Below are positions 10,568-19,610 of a stretch of DNA of 64,000 nt, one piece after another; position 1 is the stretch's first letter, and each line of letters begins with the position of its first letter. The stretch is taken from NCBI GenBank assembly GCA_903862655.1, contig CAIOZA010000006.1:48431-112430 (forward strand), read 5' to 3'. The notes beneath the pieces are model-generated. The model was not told where the DNA came from. It saw nothing but the letters and a program-made list of their open reading frames with translations, and ran no database searches. Origin of the DNA: an uncultured Ignavibacteria bacterium (GTDB lineage: Bacteria > Bacteroidota > Ignavibacteria > Kapaibacteriales > UBA2268). The translations under genes were made by a program, and so were the position numbers.

Positions 10568-11750
10568 TCTTATTATCGCTTTCCTCTGGCTGATGCTTAT
10601 ATGCATCAGCCAGAAGGCAAAGGCGGAAGATACGGTTAGAGCAAAAGTAAACAGCTATCAGATAGTCGATCCTTGCGGAGACAAAATTGACCAGGTGTTG
10701 ATAGCATTAGATCTGGGAAAAATTGTTAAAACAGATTCGCTCTTTGGATGTGACTTTCAACTTAGTTATGATACTTCAAGGTTGAAGATGCATTCGGGGT
10801 TGTATATAAACACGCTTTCAGAGTTCTTTGAAGATAAGAATGTTAGTTTTTCAAAAAGCGGAAAAATAACAGGATATGTCGCAGTTGCTAGTTACTTTAG
10901 TCCGCCGGTCTATGGTACTAAACCACTTATGGCATTTCAAGGCAATTATTTGACATCGTGTAAAGATTCAATTGAAATTAAAATTGAATATCTAGAATTT
11001 ACAGATGAATTTAAAAGACCTGTTATTTATCAAAGTGGGTATGTAGTCGCTGAGCCAAATGTTAAGAATGATCTTCATATTAAAGTGTATCCAAAAGTTG
11101 ATACAAGCAGATTTAATATGGATACTTCTGAGATTGAGATATATTTATTGTGCGAACATAAACCAGATTCAGCTTTAAGTAGACTAGAGTTTGATTTAAA
11201 GTTGCAGAAATCAGAAAAATATATCATAAAAAGTGTTGAGCTATTGAGCCTTGATGTTTTAGATGCAGAAGATCTCTATTTTACGAATGATTCTATAATT
11301 GCAAGATTGAATGTAAAAGGAAAAGTAGATAAAATACCTTTAATAAAATTCAGAATTGCTGAAATAAATAGAGACACATCGTTAACATCATTTGAAATCA
11401 ATGTTACAAAAGTAGATGAATGTGCATGCGTCACTAAGAAAATTACTGGTATAGGTTATTTGAAAACTGAAGAAGAGAAACAAGACACTACCGAGGTAGT
11501 AAATCAGTTTTTATCACAAATTCAACAAATGTCATACAATAAATTGACAGATGAATTTTTGATAAGTGCTGAAAAAGAGATTAAAAGCATTGAAATATAC
11601 AGCATTCTTGGCGAAAAGTTGTATGAAAACGCAGAAAATGATAAGAGATTTATAGCAGTGCCTGCATACAAATGGTCAGCAGGATATTACATCGCTATAG
11701 TGGAATTTCTTGACAAGAAAAAAGAACAGAAAATTTTGATAAAAATTTAA
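10530..11750 (+). CDS. secreted protein with cohesin-like domain and T9SS-like tail
   Basis: The 406-residue product begins inside the end of the preceding gene (38-base overlap, different frame), so the two are probably translationally coupled. The N-terminus 'LFLVSNLIIAFLWLMLICIS' followed by 'KAKA' is a signal peptide that requires the overlapping ATG; no later Met would leave a complete one. Residues about 37-180 resemble a cohesin-like beta-sandwich ('LFGCDFQLSYDTSRLK', later 'LMAFQGNYL'). The final 70 residues ('IKSIEIYSILGEKLYEN' to 'KILIKI') have the shape of a T9SS C-terminal domain, although the usual 'PNP' start is missing. Without a database search the fold assignment is an inference. 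Confidence 0.7.
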   Translation: MYRSQVKLFLVSNLIIAFLWLMLICISQKAKAEDTVRAKVNSYQIVDPCGDKIDQVLIALDLGKIVKTDSLFGCDFQLSYDTSRLKMHSGLYINTLSEFFEDKNVSFSKSGKITGYVAVASYFSPPVYGTKPLMAFQGNYLTSCKDSIEIKIEYLEFTDEFKRPVIYQSGYVVAEPNVKNDLHIKVYPKVDTSRFNMDTSEIEIYLLCEHKPDSALSRLEFDLKLQKSEKYIIKSVELLSLDVLDAEDLYFTNDSIIARLNVKGKVDKIPLIKFRIAEINRDTSLTSFEINVTKVDECACVTKKITGIGYLKTEEEKQDTTEVVNQFLSQIQQMSYNKLTDEFLISAEKEIKSIEIYSILGEKLYENAENDKRFIAVPAYKWSAGYYIAIVEFLDKKKEQKILIKI

Positions 11751-11786
11751 TTATTTATCGTTTAATTTATTAAAACGGGGGTACAC

Positions 11787-14700
11787 ATGAAGTTTAACTT
11801 ATTACACAAGAAAAGCACCCGACTTATTTTCGGACTTTTGCTGGTACTCGCATTCGTACTTGTAAATTTCGGAAGTACACAGGCTGCTTACGACAAACCG
11901 GGCGTGCCAAGATTATCCTTATCAGGTAATGATAGTTGGGATGATTCCTGGTATCCTGACGGCAGAATTTGGCTACCACCTGCTGCAAATGGTCCACGTG
12001 AGTTTTTGATGCCAGTGTTTATTGATAACAGATGGCACACCTACGTAGAAACACAAGACATCTATCAGGCAAACCCAATTAAGAGCTTTAGATTTAAGGT
12101 TCTTTATAACATGGGTGCAGTCAGACCAGTTAGTGTAGAAGTATCATGGCCAATGAAAGACGAAAGACTTGGCTACAAACCACTAGCAGAAAAATTTCAA
12201 ATGAGTTGGAATGATGAAAAAGATTGGACTTATGGAGATTATTTCCAGTCGGATCCATCTTACGAATTATACTCAAAAGGAAGATCTCTTACCATTAATG
12301 GTATTAGTACAGAAGCATTACCAAATACAGATCTTTATTCTGATGAATTTAAAGTTTTACTTTATATCAGATTCAGAGTTATGGCTGAAGACGGTCAATC
12401 TACAACTAATGCAAGCGGTATGCCTATCTATATTAAAAATGATACAATTATGTATAACGATTTGAATGTGCAGAAAGAAGCTCCATTCAAAGTATTAAGA
12501 CCAGAATATAAAGGTAGATTAGTATCCGATGACTATCCTAATCCTGATCAATCAGTTGATTGGTTAAACCTTAAAAGCTCAGGAGCCGGATTAGCTGGTT
12601 ATAATAATAAGCCACCCGAGAATCAGACAAACATCAGATGGGCTTCCGGTTGGAGATGCCGTCCAGGTACAATTTACTTAAGATTAAGTGATAACGTTCC
12701 TGCATTTGGATGGTTATTAAACCGTGGAACAGGTCTTACACCTCCAATTGAAGATGTACCTAATCTTGACGATGTTTGGAATTTAAGAGATCCTATAACT
12801 GTCGATTCAGGAGCTATCTATCCTCATTATGGAACAAGAGAATTTCAGCTGTATAATAAAGTTTCAGCTTCGAGACTCTTAGATATTACAATTGAATCTG
12901 ATTCACCTTGGTTACAATTCAGAACAAAACCAGGAACTTCATCAAAGAATCCAATCGTTCAGCCTACACGTTCAGGTTACATCAATTGGATCGATAATGG
13001 AATTCTAGGAGATGCTGCAAGAGGAACCCCAAATCCAACAGTTAATTCAGTTGCAGATGGTGAAGTTCATATTGAAATTCGTTGCAATCCTGATGAATTA
13101 AACAATGATCCAAACATACCTACACCTGAAAAATGTGGTGTATATGTAGGCTATATTACTTTCAGGTCTTCAACTGCATTGGTAAATCCAGTCAGATTGA
13201 GAGTAACGTTTATATATTTCAGACCTCCAGTAGAGCTGAACACAGATTTACAGAGAGAAGCCGGTATATATCTAGACATATTCAATTCTGCTACCAAACC
13301 TGATTCTGTCAGAATGATTTTCGGTACAGGTTTTAAAGCAACAAATAGTTTTGATACACTATTTGGCGAATATGCTTATGATGATATGATGAGAAAATCA
13401 TTTGATGCACGTTGGTTTCCACCTAAATCATCAGATCCAAATTTAATCTTAAAAGTTCCTTTTGGATTTGGAGATTTTTGCCCGGATGATGATGATCTGG
13501 ATAATACACCAAAACGTTCAAATTCACGCGACATTCGTAGCAATAGAGACACTAATCAATCAATAATTTATTATTGCAAGATTAAAGCCGATGATGCCAA
13601 CGTATATCCTTTAGTTCTAGAATGGGATACTGGAGATTTTCCTGATGGAGCTCAGTTATTCTTAAAAGATGCAGTTAACGGTTTCTATTTCCCTGATGTT
13701 GATATGCGTAAAGCCAATTCAATTGGAACAACTCGCCGCTCATTTACAATTCAGGATGCTAGAGTTAAAGAATTTATTATTGAATATACACTACCTAAAG
13801 TTATTGATTATGTAGATGAATACGGTCAACCCATTATTAAAAAAGGTTGGAATCTGTTGTCATTGCCAGTTCGCCCAGTAAACTCAAACTCTGATGTTTT
13901 CTATCCGAACGCAATCAACAAACCATATTACTTCTCACAGAATCAATATCAGGATGAAGTAAAACTTAGAGTTGGTGTTGGTTACTTTATTAAGTATTCA
14001 GACAATGTTGATGTTAAATTCGCTGGTACATATATCAAAGCTATCAGCCCTGATGGAACTCCAGCAGATTACCTTAAAGTTTATGAAGGTTGGAACACAA
14101 TTGGTACAGTATCTGTACCAGTCAATATTCTAGATATAGAATTCCTACCATTTGGTCTTAGCTTGCCCTCAGCTAGTAAAATGAGGACAGCCGGTGTTTG
14201 GGGTTATAAAACAAATCTTGGATATCAGCAGGTTTCCGAATTACGTCCAGGTCTTGGCTATTGGATCAAAACAGACGCTGTTGGTTATTTAAGTTTAATC
14301 GCACCATTGTACAAACTTTCAGTTGGAACAGATGTAAATCCAAAAGAAATCGCTTATAACATGAGTGCTAAGCTAAATGTCCGTGACAATGCACAAAGTG
14401 AAACATCAGTGTATTTCGCTGGCTCAAACATGACAGAAGCAAACTTCGAATTACCACCAACACCTCCTGTTGACTTATTCGATGTTAGATTTAATCAAAA
14501 TACTAACCTTACAGTTGCAAATGAATCAGTGATCAGACTTCAGGGTGTCAACTATCCAGTAGCTCTTTCAATGAATAAAGCAGATGCAGACTATAAGTTC
14601 TATGATGCAGCAACAAATGCTTATATCGGTGAAATCACTAAAGGATCAAGTAATAACGTGATTGTAACAGAAGGCTCAGGAGCAATTAAGGTTCAAAAAA

Positions 14701-14972
14701 CTGAAATTAACTCTGATTTCTATATCACAAATTATCCTAATCCAGTAGAAACAATGACAACTGTAAAATTTGCCATCCCAACAGATGAAAATGTAGTTGT
14801 TAAAGTTTATAACACACTTGGTGCCGAAATCGGAACTTTAGTTAATGGTTACAAAGCAGCTGGTGTTTATACAGAAACACTTGACGCTACGTTGTTTACT
14901 TCCGGATCTTACATCGTTAAGATTGTGGCCGGTAATAATACAGCGGTTCAGACAGTAACTGTCGTTAAATAG
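11787..14972 (+). CDS. large T9SS-sorted secreted protein
   Basis: The 1061-residue protein has a long signal peptide ('LIFGLLLVLAFVLVNFGS', cleavage near 'TQAA') and a GGGGG ribosome binding site before its ATG. The body is beta-rich and not recognised. Residues about 687-830 hold two related copies of a 'GWN..' module: 'KKGWNLLSLPV' ending in 'GVGYFIKY', and 'YEGWNTIGTVSVPV' ending in 'GLGYWIKT'. The last 85 residues from 'ITNYPNPVETM' form a clear T9SS type A sorting domain, predicting export across the outer membrane and surface attachment. It follows the cohesin-like gene by 36 bases and ends at a strong hairpin, so it probably closes the transcription unit of the big cargo genes. Confidence 0.8.
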   Translation: MKFNLLHKKSTRLIFGLLLVLAFVLVNFGSTQAAYDKPGVPRLSLSGNDSWDDSWYPDGRIWLPPAANGPREFLMPVFIDNRWHTYVETQDIYQANPIKSFRFKVLYNMGAVRPVSVEVSWPMKDERLGYKPLAEKFQMSWNDEKDWTYGDYFQSDPSYELYSKGRSLTINGISTEALPNTDLYSDEFKVLLYIRFRVMAEDGQSTTNASGMPIYIKNDTIMYNDLNVQKEAPFKVLRPEYKGRLVSDDYPNPDQSVDWLNLKSSGAGLAGYNNKPPENQTNIRWASGWRCRPGTIYLRLSDNVPAFGWLLNRGTGLTPPIEDVPNLDDVWNLRDPITVDSGAIYPHYGTREFQLYNKVSASRLLDITIESDSPWLQFRTKPGTSSKNPIVQPTRSGYINWIDNGILGDAARGTPNPTVNSVADGEVHIEIRCNPDELNNDPNIPTPEKCGVYVGYITFRSSTALVNPVRLRVTFIYFRPPVELNTDLQREAGIYLDIFNSATKPDSVRMIFGTGFKATNSFDTLFGEYAYDDMMRKSFDARWFPPKSSDPNLILKVPFGFGDFCPDDDDLDNTPKRSNSRDIRSNRDTNQSIIYYCKIKADDANVYPLVLEWDTGDFPDGAQLFLKDAVNGFYFPDVDMRKANSIGTTRRSFTIQDARVKEFIIEYTLPKVIDYVDEYGQPIIKKGWNLLSLPVRPVNSNSDVFYPNAINKPYYFSQNQYQDEVKLRVGVGYFIKYSDNVDVKFAGTYIKAISPDGTPADYLKVYEGWNTIGTVSVPVNILDIEFLPFGLSLPSASKMRTAGVWGYKTNLGYQQVSELRPGLGYWIKTDAVGYLSLIAPLYKLSVGTDVNPKEIAYNMSAKLNVRDNAQSETSVYFAGSNMTEANFELPPTPPVDLFDVRFNQNTNLTVANESVIRLQGVNYPVALSMNKADADYKFYDAATNAYIGEITKGSSNNVIVTEGSGAIKVQKTEINSDFYITNYPNPVETMTTVKFAIPTDENVVVKVYNTLGAEIGTLVNGYKAAGVYTETLDATLFTSGSYIVKIVAGNNTAVQTVTVVK

Positions 14973-14995
14973 TAAATTCTCACTTTGAGATTTTA

Positions 14996-15042
14996 AGCGA
15001 ATGGGCATCATAGGGTTATTCCATGAAGCCCATTTGCTTTTT
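14996..15042 (+). terminator. intrinsic terminator after the 1061-residue cargo gene
   Basis: An 11-base stem (AGCGAATGGGC / GCCCATTTGCT, with one G-U pair) encloses a 21-base loop and runs into TTTTTG. It lies 24 bases after the stop codon of the upstream gene and about 50 bases before the next start. Confidence 0.75.
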
Positions 15043-15096
15043 GTATTCTACTTTATATGTTGAAAAATTGCCACTAATTGAAAATATTCTACTAAA

Positions 15097-15876
15097 ATGA
15101 AAAAAACTATAACAATAATTATATTTGCTTTAGCTTTTTGCTCAATCTCAAAAGCTTATGAAAATATCAAATCTAGAATTGAAGTTGATAGCAAACAAGG
15201 TTATCATGTTGATAATCTTAGATTCGGTATAAATTCACTGGCTACAACCAGTCTTGATAAAGATTTAGGTGAAACAGAAGCTCCGCCTATGGGACCTCCA
15301 AAAGGTGTTTACGCTGTTTTCGAAATTTTCGATTCTACTCAAATGGCAAAAATTTGGACTTTTATGGATTTGAGACCTTTTCCTATCGTACCTTATGATA
15401 CTGTTTTTCATCGTTTGATTATTAAAAAGGGGGCAGGTGATTTATGTACTTTTACATGGAATCCACTTTTCCCGGAAATTTTATCTGCCGTGCTTGTCGA
15501 TGCACTGACCGGTGGTAAAGTCATAAATATTAACATGAAGGATTCTGTAAATGCATTTATTAATAATGAATTTATTGAATTATTTATACTAAAAGTAGTT
15601 TATGACCCTACAACTTACATCGATGAGAATAACTTTAAAAACAATGAAGAGTTATCTGCGTATTTTAGTCAGAGCAGTGAATCGCTTACTATTGAATCAA
15701 AAGTAGGTATAGAGAGTTACGAACTTTATTCGATTTCGGGTTTAAGTTTGTTAAAAGGAAATTCTAATTTGAGTAAATTGACTCTAAATGCTATAAATAT
15801 ACCTAATGGAGCTTATATTTTTAAAGTTAAGGATCTTAACGGTAAGTACATATTAAGGAAAATTGTAAAAGCGTAA
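15097..15876 (+). CDS. small secreted protein with T9SS-like C-terminal domain
   Basis: The 259-residue protein starts 'MKKTITIIIFALAFCSISKA', a typical signal peptide. The middle (residues 30-180) is beta-rich and unrecognised, with a run 'GETEAPPMGPPKG'. The final 75 residues ('VGIESYELYSISGLSLLKG', later 'IPNGAYIFKVKDLNGK' and 'LRKIVKA') match the T9SS sorting-domain pattern. It is the fifth consecutive gene of this type. It lies beyond a terminator, so it probably has its own promoter. Its partner or substrate is unknown. Confidence 0.7.
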   Translation: MKKTITIIIFALAFCSISKAYENIKSRIEVDSKQGYHVDNLRFGINSLATTSLDKDLGETEAPPMGPPKGVYAVFEIFDSTQMAKIWTFMDLRPFPIVPYDTVFHRLIIKKGAGDLCTFTWNPLFPEILSAVLVDALTGGKVININMKDSVNAFINNEFIELFILKVVYDPTTYIDENNFKNNEELSAYFSQSSESLTIESKVGIESYELYSISGLSLLKGNSNLSKLTLNAINIPNGAYIFKVKDLNGKYILRKIVKA

Positions 15877-15974
15877 TTTGGCTGTGTTGTAAATATATTT
15901 AAGGTAAAATATAATTAATAGCATATATCAACGTTAATAAAACTTATGATTTAACAGAATTGGAGCCGGAGCAA

Positions 15975-17219
15975 GTGAGTTTAGAAAATCAAGAAAATAA
16001 TCAAATAAATCCAGAACAGGATAGGCCAAGAAAACCTAAGAGAAGACCCATTAGGCCTAATCCAAGAGTAGATGAACCTCAATCTGAAAAAATAATTACA
16101 ACAGATAAGCCTGAAACAACTTCTCCTCAGCCCAGGATAATTCAAAAACAACAACAACCTCAGGTAAAACTACAAAAAGATGTTACTGTAGTTGTTCCTG
16201 CTGCGAATGCTGAAACTCCTGTTGTTAATAAACCGCAACACAAATTCCCTAGAAGTAATAATCCTAGAAATCAAAGAAATCAGGACGATACTTTAGTTTC
16301 CGTGGTTATTCCTTTGTTTAACGAGGAAGAATCAATTCCTGAATTATCCTTACAACTTGAAGGAGTACTGAATAAAATCGCTGGTAGAAAATGGGAAGTC
16401 ATTTTCATTGATGATGGTTCAACTGATACCTCATTTCAAGTAATTAAGCAGCTAAATGAAAGAAATAGAAATTTCAAGGCTATTAGATTCAGAAGGAATT
16501 ATGGTAAATCAGCAGCGTTACAGGCTGGTTTCCAGCAAGCAGAAGGAAAGATTATTATTACTATGGATGCTGACCTTCAGGACGATCCAAAAGAGATACC
16601 TAATCTTATTAATAAGCTCAAGGAAGGATATGACCTTGTTTCTGGTTGGAAGAAGAAAAGATATGATCCTTTTATAAAGAGAATCACATCCAGAATTTTT
16701 AACTTCTTCACCTCAATCTCGAGTGGCGTAAAGCTTCATGACTTTAATTGCGGATTAAAGGCTTATAGACGCGATGTAGCGAAGAGTTTGCAGGTTTACG
16801 GTGAAATGCACAGGTATTTACCTGCGTTGGCAAGCTGGGATGGATATCGCGTAGGAGAGCTAGCTGTTCAGCATCACCCAAGAAGATATGGCAAGACAAA
16901 GTACGGCATGTCCAGATTTATAAAAGGATACCTGGATTTATTGACAGTATTGTTTACAACAAGATATTTGAAAAGACCTTTACATTTCTTCGGCACCATT
17001 GGCAGTATATTTGCTCTTGGAGGCCTTGGAATCAACATATATCTATTAGTTGAGTGGATAATGGGTTTAACCTATCTGAGCAACAGACCTCTGTCGCAGT
17101 TAGGAATCGCTTTGATTATTGTTGGTGTTCAGCTTATATCTATTGGTCTTGTCGGTGAACTGATAGCAAAGAACTCAGTTGATAAATTCAAAGTAAGTAT
17201 TAAAGAAAAATTAGTATAA
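15975..17219 (+). CDS. family 2 glycosyltransferase (dolichyl/undecaprenyl-phosphate sugar transferase type)
   Basis: The catalytic domain (residues about 105-320) shows GT2 hallmarks: 'VSVVIPLFNEEESIPEL', 'VIFIDDGSTD' and 'IITMDADLQDDP'. Two C-terminal membrane spans follow ('FFGTIGSIFALGGLGINIYL' and the 'LGIALIIVGVQLISIGLVGEL' region). This is the architecture of GtrB/ArnC/DPM1-like enzymes, which attach a sugar to a polyprenyl phosphate at the cytoplasmic face. About 100 residues of basic, proline- and glutamine-rich disordered sequence precede the domain, which is unusual for the family. The ORF track begins at TTG 15960. GTG 15975, with GGAG nine bases upstream, is a better start, but the two differ by only five residues. 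It lies in an envelope gene group. Confidence 0.85.
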   Translation: MSLENQENNQINPEQDRPRKPKRRPIRPNPRVDEPQSEKIITTDKPETTSPQPRIIQKQQQPQVKLQKDVTVVVPAANAETPVVNKPQHKFPRSNNPRNQRNQDDTLVSVVIPLFNEEESIPELSLQLEGVLNKIAGRKWEVIFIDDGSTDTSFQVIKQLNERNRNFKAIRFRRNYGKSAALQAGFQQAEGKIIITMDADLQDDPKEIPNLINKLKEGYDLVSGWKKKRYDPFIKRITSRIFNFFTSISSGVKLHDFNCGLKAYRRDVAKSLQVYGEMHRYLPALASWDGYRVGELAVQHHPRRYGKTKYGMSRFIKGYLDLLTVLFTTRYLKRPLHFFGTIGSIFALGGLGINIYLLVEWIMGLTYLSNRPLSQLGIALIIVGVQLISIGLVGELIAKNSVDKFKVSIKEKLV

Positions 17220-17234
17220 AAAGTTAAATTAAAC

Positions 17235-17972
17235 ATGAAGAAGTTACTATTAATAATAATTTTAGTCGCAGTTTCATCGTTTCTGGCTAATGCACAGAAT
17301 AGCAAATTTAGTCTTAGCGGTGGACTTTTGACTATGAAGATACTTGGTTCAAATGCAAACTCTTCGCCTATGGTACAAAGAGATCCTGCAAAGAACAATA
17401 TAATTGGTGGCGGGTTCTCTCAGACTAATTCCGGATTTTCTCTTAAACTGAATTATGATCTCGATGAAGCCGGAACATATTCAATGCCTATGGGCTTTGA
17501 GTATATCCACCTTAATGCAAGAGAGAGAATTCCAATTGCAAAAAATGTTACTGCTTACCTGAGCAATGATGCTTATTTGCCTGCTGTGGTTGTTGGATTT
17601 AATTATAAGTTCTATAAATTCAAATTTACAAATGTTAGAGCATATACGGGTCTGGACATTAAAGGTACTTTTTTGCAGGTTGGTAAATTCTTTAGAGAAA
17701 TTCATTACGATAAACCAATCGATTCAACTGATGTTCTGGAAATTGACACTAAGAGTGCTGCTTTCAGATTGGGTGGCAATATTAAGTTTGGATTTGTTGG
17801 CCAGATTATTGGGAACGTATATATAAATTCATTTATTAGTTTTGGTTTACTTAATCTTGCACCTAAAGATAATGCCCGCGGTGAACTGCTGACTACTGGG
17901 ATACTGACAGAAGCAAATGAGACTTTTACAAGTACTATGAACTTCGGATTATTATTGGAGTATAGATTCTAG
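17235..17972 (+). CDS. predicted outer-membrane beta-barrel protein
   Basis: The 245-residue product has a signal peptide ('LLLIIILVAVSSFLANAQ'). Alternating hydrophobic and polar strands follow, and it ends in an aromatic residue after 'MNFGLLLEYRF', the usual C-terminal signature of an outer-membrane barrel recognised by the BAM complex. No family name is assigned. It sits 15 bases after the GT2 gene and 2 bases before the GT9 gene, so all three should be co-transcribed, suggesting a role in envelope or surface-glycan biology. Confidence 0.7.
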   Translation: MKKLLLIIILVAVSSFLANAQNSKFSLSGGLLTMKILGSNANSSPMVQRDPAKNNIIGGGFSQTNSGFSLKLNYDLDEAGTYSMPMGFEYIHLNARERIPIAKNVTAYLSNDAYLPAVVVGFNYKFYKFKFTNVRAYTGLDIKGTFLQVGKFFREIHYDKPIDSTDVLEIDTKSAAFRLGGNIKFGFVGQIIGNVYINSFISFGLLNLAPKDNARGELLTTGILTEANETFTSTMNFGLLLEYRF

Positions 17973-17974
17973 TT

Positions 17975-19054
17975 ATGACCAATAAGATAATTTATTATCC
18001 GGACTGCAAATATTTCAGGGGCGACATTCCATGCCGTCCTCATAAGTCTGAAGGTTACCATTGCGAAACCTGTCCGGTTTATTCAAAATCTGTAAGTCGG
18101 ATTTTAATAATCAAACTTGGTGCTATTGGGGATGTTATCCGCACTACACCTCTCCTTACAAAAATAAAAGCTGAAGAGCCGAATTCAGAAATTTGGTGGC
18201 TCACTTATTCTCCCGAAATTGTACCTTCATTAGTCGATAAGATTTTAGGCTTCACACTTGAAAATGTAGTTACTCTAAAATCAGTAGAGTTCACAAGGAT
18301 AATTAATCTGGATAAAGACTACCATGCCTGCGCTTTGGCTAAAGAAATCAATGCTAAGCAAAAGCAGGGCTATACCATGATCAATGGAAAACCTGCACCG
18401 GCAAACGATGAGGCTGTTCCCAAATTCCTGACGGGTCTGTTTGATGACATTAATAAGATTAATGACAAGTCTTATCTGGAAGAGATTTTTGAAATATGCG
18501 GTTGGAAATTTGAAGGACAGGAATATATTCTTGAATTTGATTCTTCCAAAAAATGGGATATTCCTTCCGGTGGGAAGAAGATAATAGGACTAAACACAGG
18601 TTGCGGAGCCAGATGGATATCGAGATTATGGGATAATAAATACTGGATTGAATTAATCCGGTTGTTGATGGATAATGGATATTTCCCTGTCTTATTAGGC
18701 GGCAAACAGGAAGATGAGAATAACCGTAAACTTGAAAAAGAAACCGGTGCTTATTATGCGGGTTATTTCAGTCTTCAGGAATTTATTTCTCTGATGAATC
18801 AATGCGATTGCGTCGTTAGTGCTGTAACTATGGGAATGCACATAGCAATCGGATTAAAGAAGCCTCTTATCTTGATGAACAATATATTTAATCCCAAGGA
18901 ATTTGAACTCTACGGCAGAGGGGAAATTGTTATGCCTGAGAAAGAATGTAAATGCTTTTTCAGCCCCAAATGCCAAAATGATGAGTACTTCTGTATGGAT
19001 TCACTTAAATCAACAACTATATTTGATGCAATTGGAAGACAATTCACTCAATAA
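17975..19054 (+). CDS. family 9 glycosyltransferase (heptosyltransferase-like) with cysteine-rich N-terminus
   Basis: Residues about 43-340 match the GT9/heptosyltransferase pattern: 'ILIIKLGAIGDVIRTTPLL' at the start of the first Rossmann fold, 'IGLNTGCGARW', and 'FISLMNQCDCVVSAVTMGMH' near the nucleotide-sugar site. These enzymes transfer heptose or similar sugars onto lipid A-core or other surface glycans in the cytoplasm. Two cysteine clusters flank the domain: N-terminal C-x7-C-x9-C-x2-C within the first 35 residues, and C-terminal 'KECKCFF', 'KCQ' and 'YFCMD'. They could jointly bind a metal. The start follows the upstream stop by two bases, indicating coupling. Confidence 0.8.
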   Translation: MTNKIIYYPDCKYFRGDIPCRPHKSEGYHCETCPVYSKSVSRILIIKLGAIGDVIRTTPLLTKIKAEEPNSEIWWLTYSPEIVPSLVDKILGFTLENVVTLKSVEFTRIINLDKDYHACALAKEINAKQKQGYTMINGKPAPANDEAVPKFLTGLFDDINKINDKSYLEEIFEICGWKFEGQEYILEFDSSKKWDIPSGGKKIIGLNTGCGARWISRLWDNKYWIELIRLLMDNGYFPVLLGGKQEDENNRKLEKETGAYYAGYFSLQEFISLMNQCDCVVSAVTMGMHIAIGLKKPLILMNNIFNPKEFELYGRGEIVMPEKECKCFFSPKCQNDEYFCMDSLKSTTIFDAIGRQFTQ

Positions 19055-19200
19055 GGTTGTACAAAAAAATTGATTTTTAATGTTGTGATTAATCCGTTCA
19101 AATTTGAAATAACCACCAAGACATGCTTTCTGTTTAGCTCTTTTGAGCAGTAAAAACTGAATTATTAGTGTTTTTTTAGTATTTATTTTTTAAGAAAATT

Positions 19201-19581
19201 ATGAAACCCATACTTATAGCAGGCTCACTAATTGTCAATTTTGCTCTGATTGCATATTCAATAGCAATCATCACCGAACAAAGAAAAAAAATTCTCAGCA
19301 AAAAAGTCTTTATGTTTCTGACAATTGGAGTCACATTTGATATCATTGCAACAACATGCATGATCCTAGGCTCATCAAAAGGCCCTTTCACTCTGCATGG
19401 TCTGGTGGGATACTCATCTCTTTTGGGTATGCTTATTGACTGCATATTGATTTGGAAATTGAAGAATAAAAATGGCTTTGATACTCCCGTTCCCCAAAAT
19501 GTGCATTTATTTTCGAGATATGCATATATCTGGTGGATTGTTGCCTATGTAACAGGTGCTCTAATTGTTGCTTTCAGATAA
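19201..19581 (+). CDS. four-helix membrane protein, TIGR03987/HsmA-like
   Basis: The 126-residue protein has four hydrophobic spans: residues 3-25, 'VFMFLTIGVTFDIIATTCMI', 'VGYSSLLGMLIDCILIW', and the C-terminal 'YIWWIVAYVTGALIVAF'. A conserved-looking 'LHGLVGYSSLLGML' lies at the third helix. The length and pattern fit the small uncharacterised TIGR03987/HsmA family as I remember it; this is a recollection, not a search. The function is unknown. It lies between the GT9 gene and murE, 29 bases before murE, and may be co-transcribed with it. Confidence 0.6.
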   Translation: MKPILIAGSLIVNFALIAYSIAIITEQRKKILSKKVFMFLTIGVTFDIIATTCMILGSSKGPFTLHGLVGYSSLLGMLIDCILIWKLKNKNGFDTPVPQNVHLFSRYAYIWWIVAYVTGALIVAFR

Positions 19582-19610
19582 TATTAATTTTGAATAATAC
19601 ATTGTAAAGA

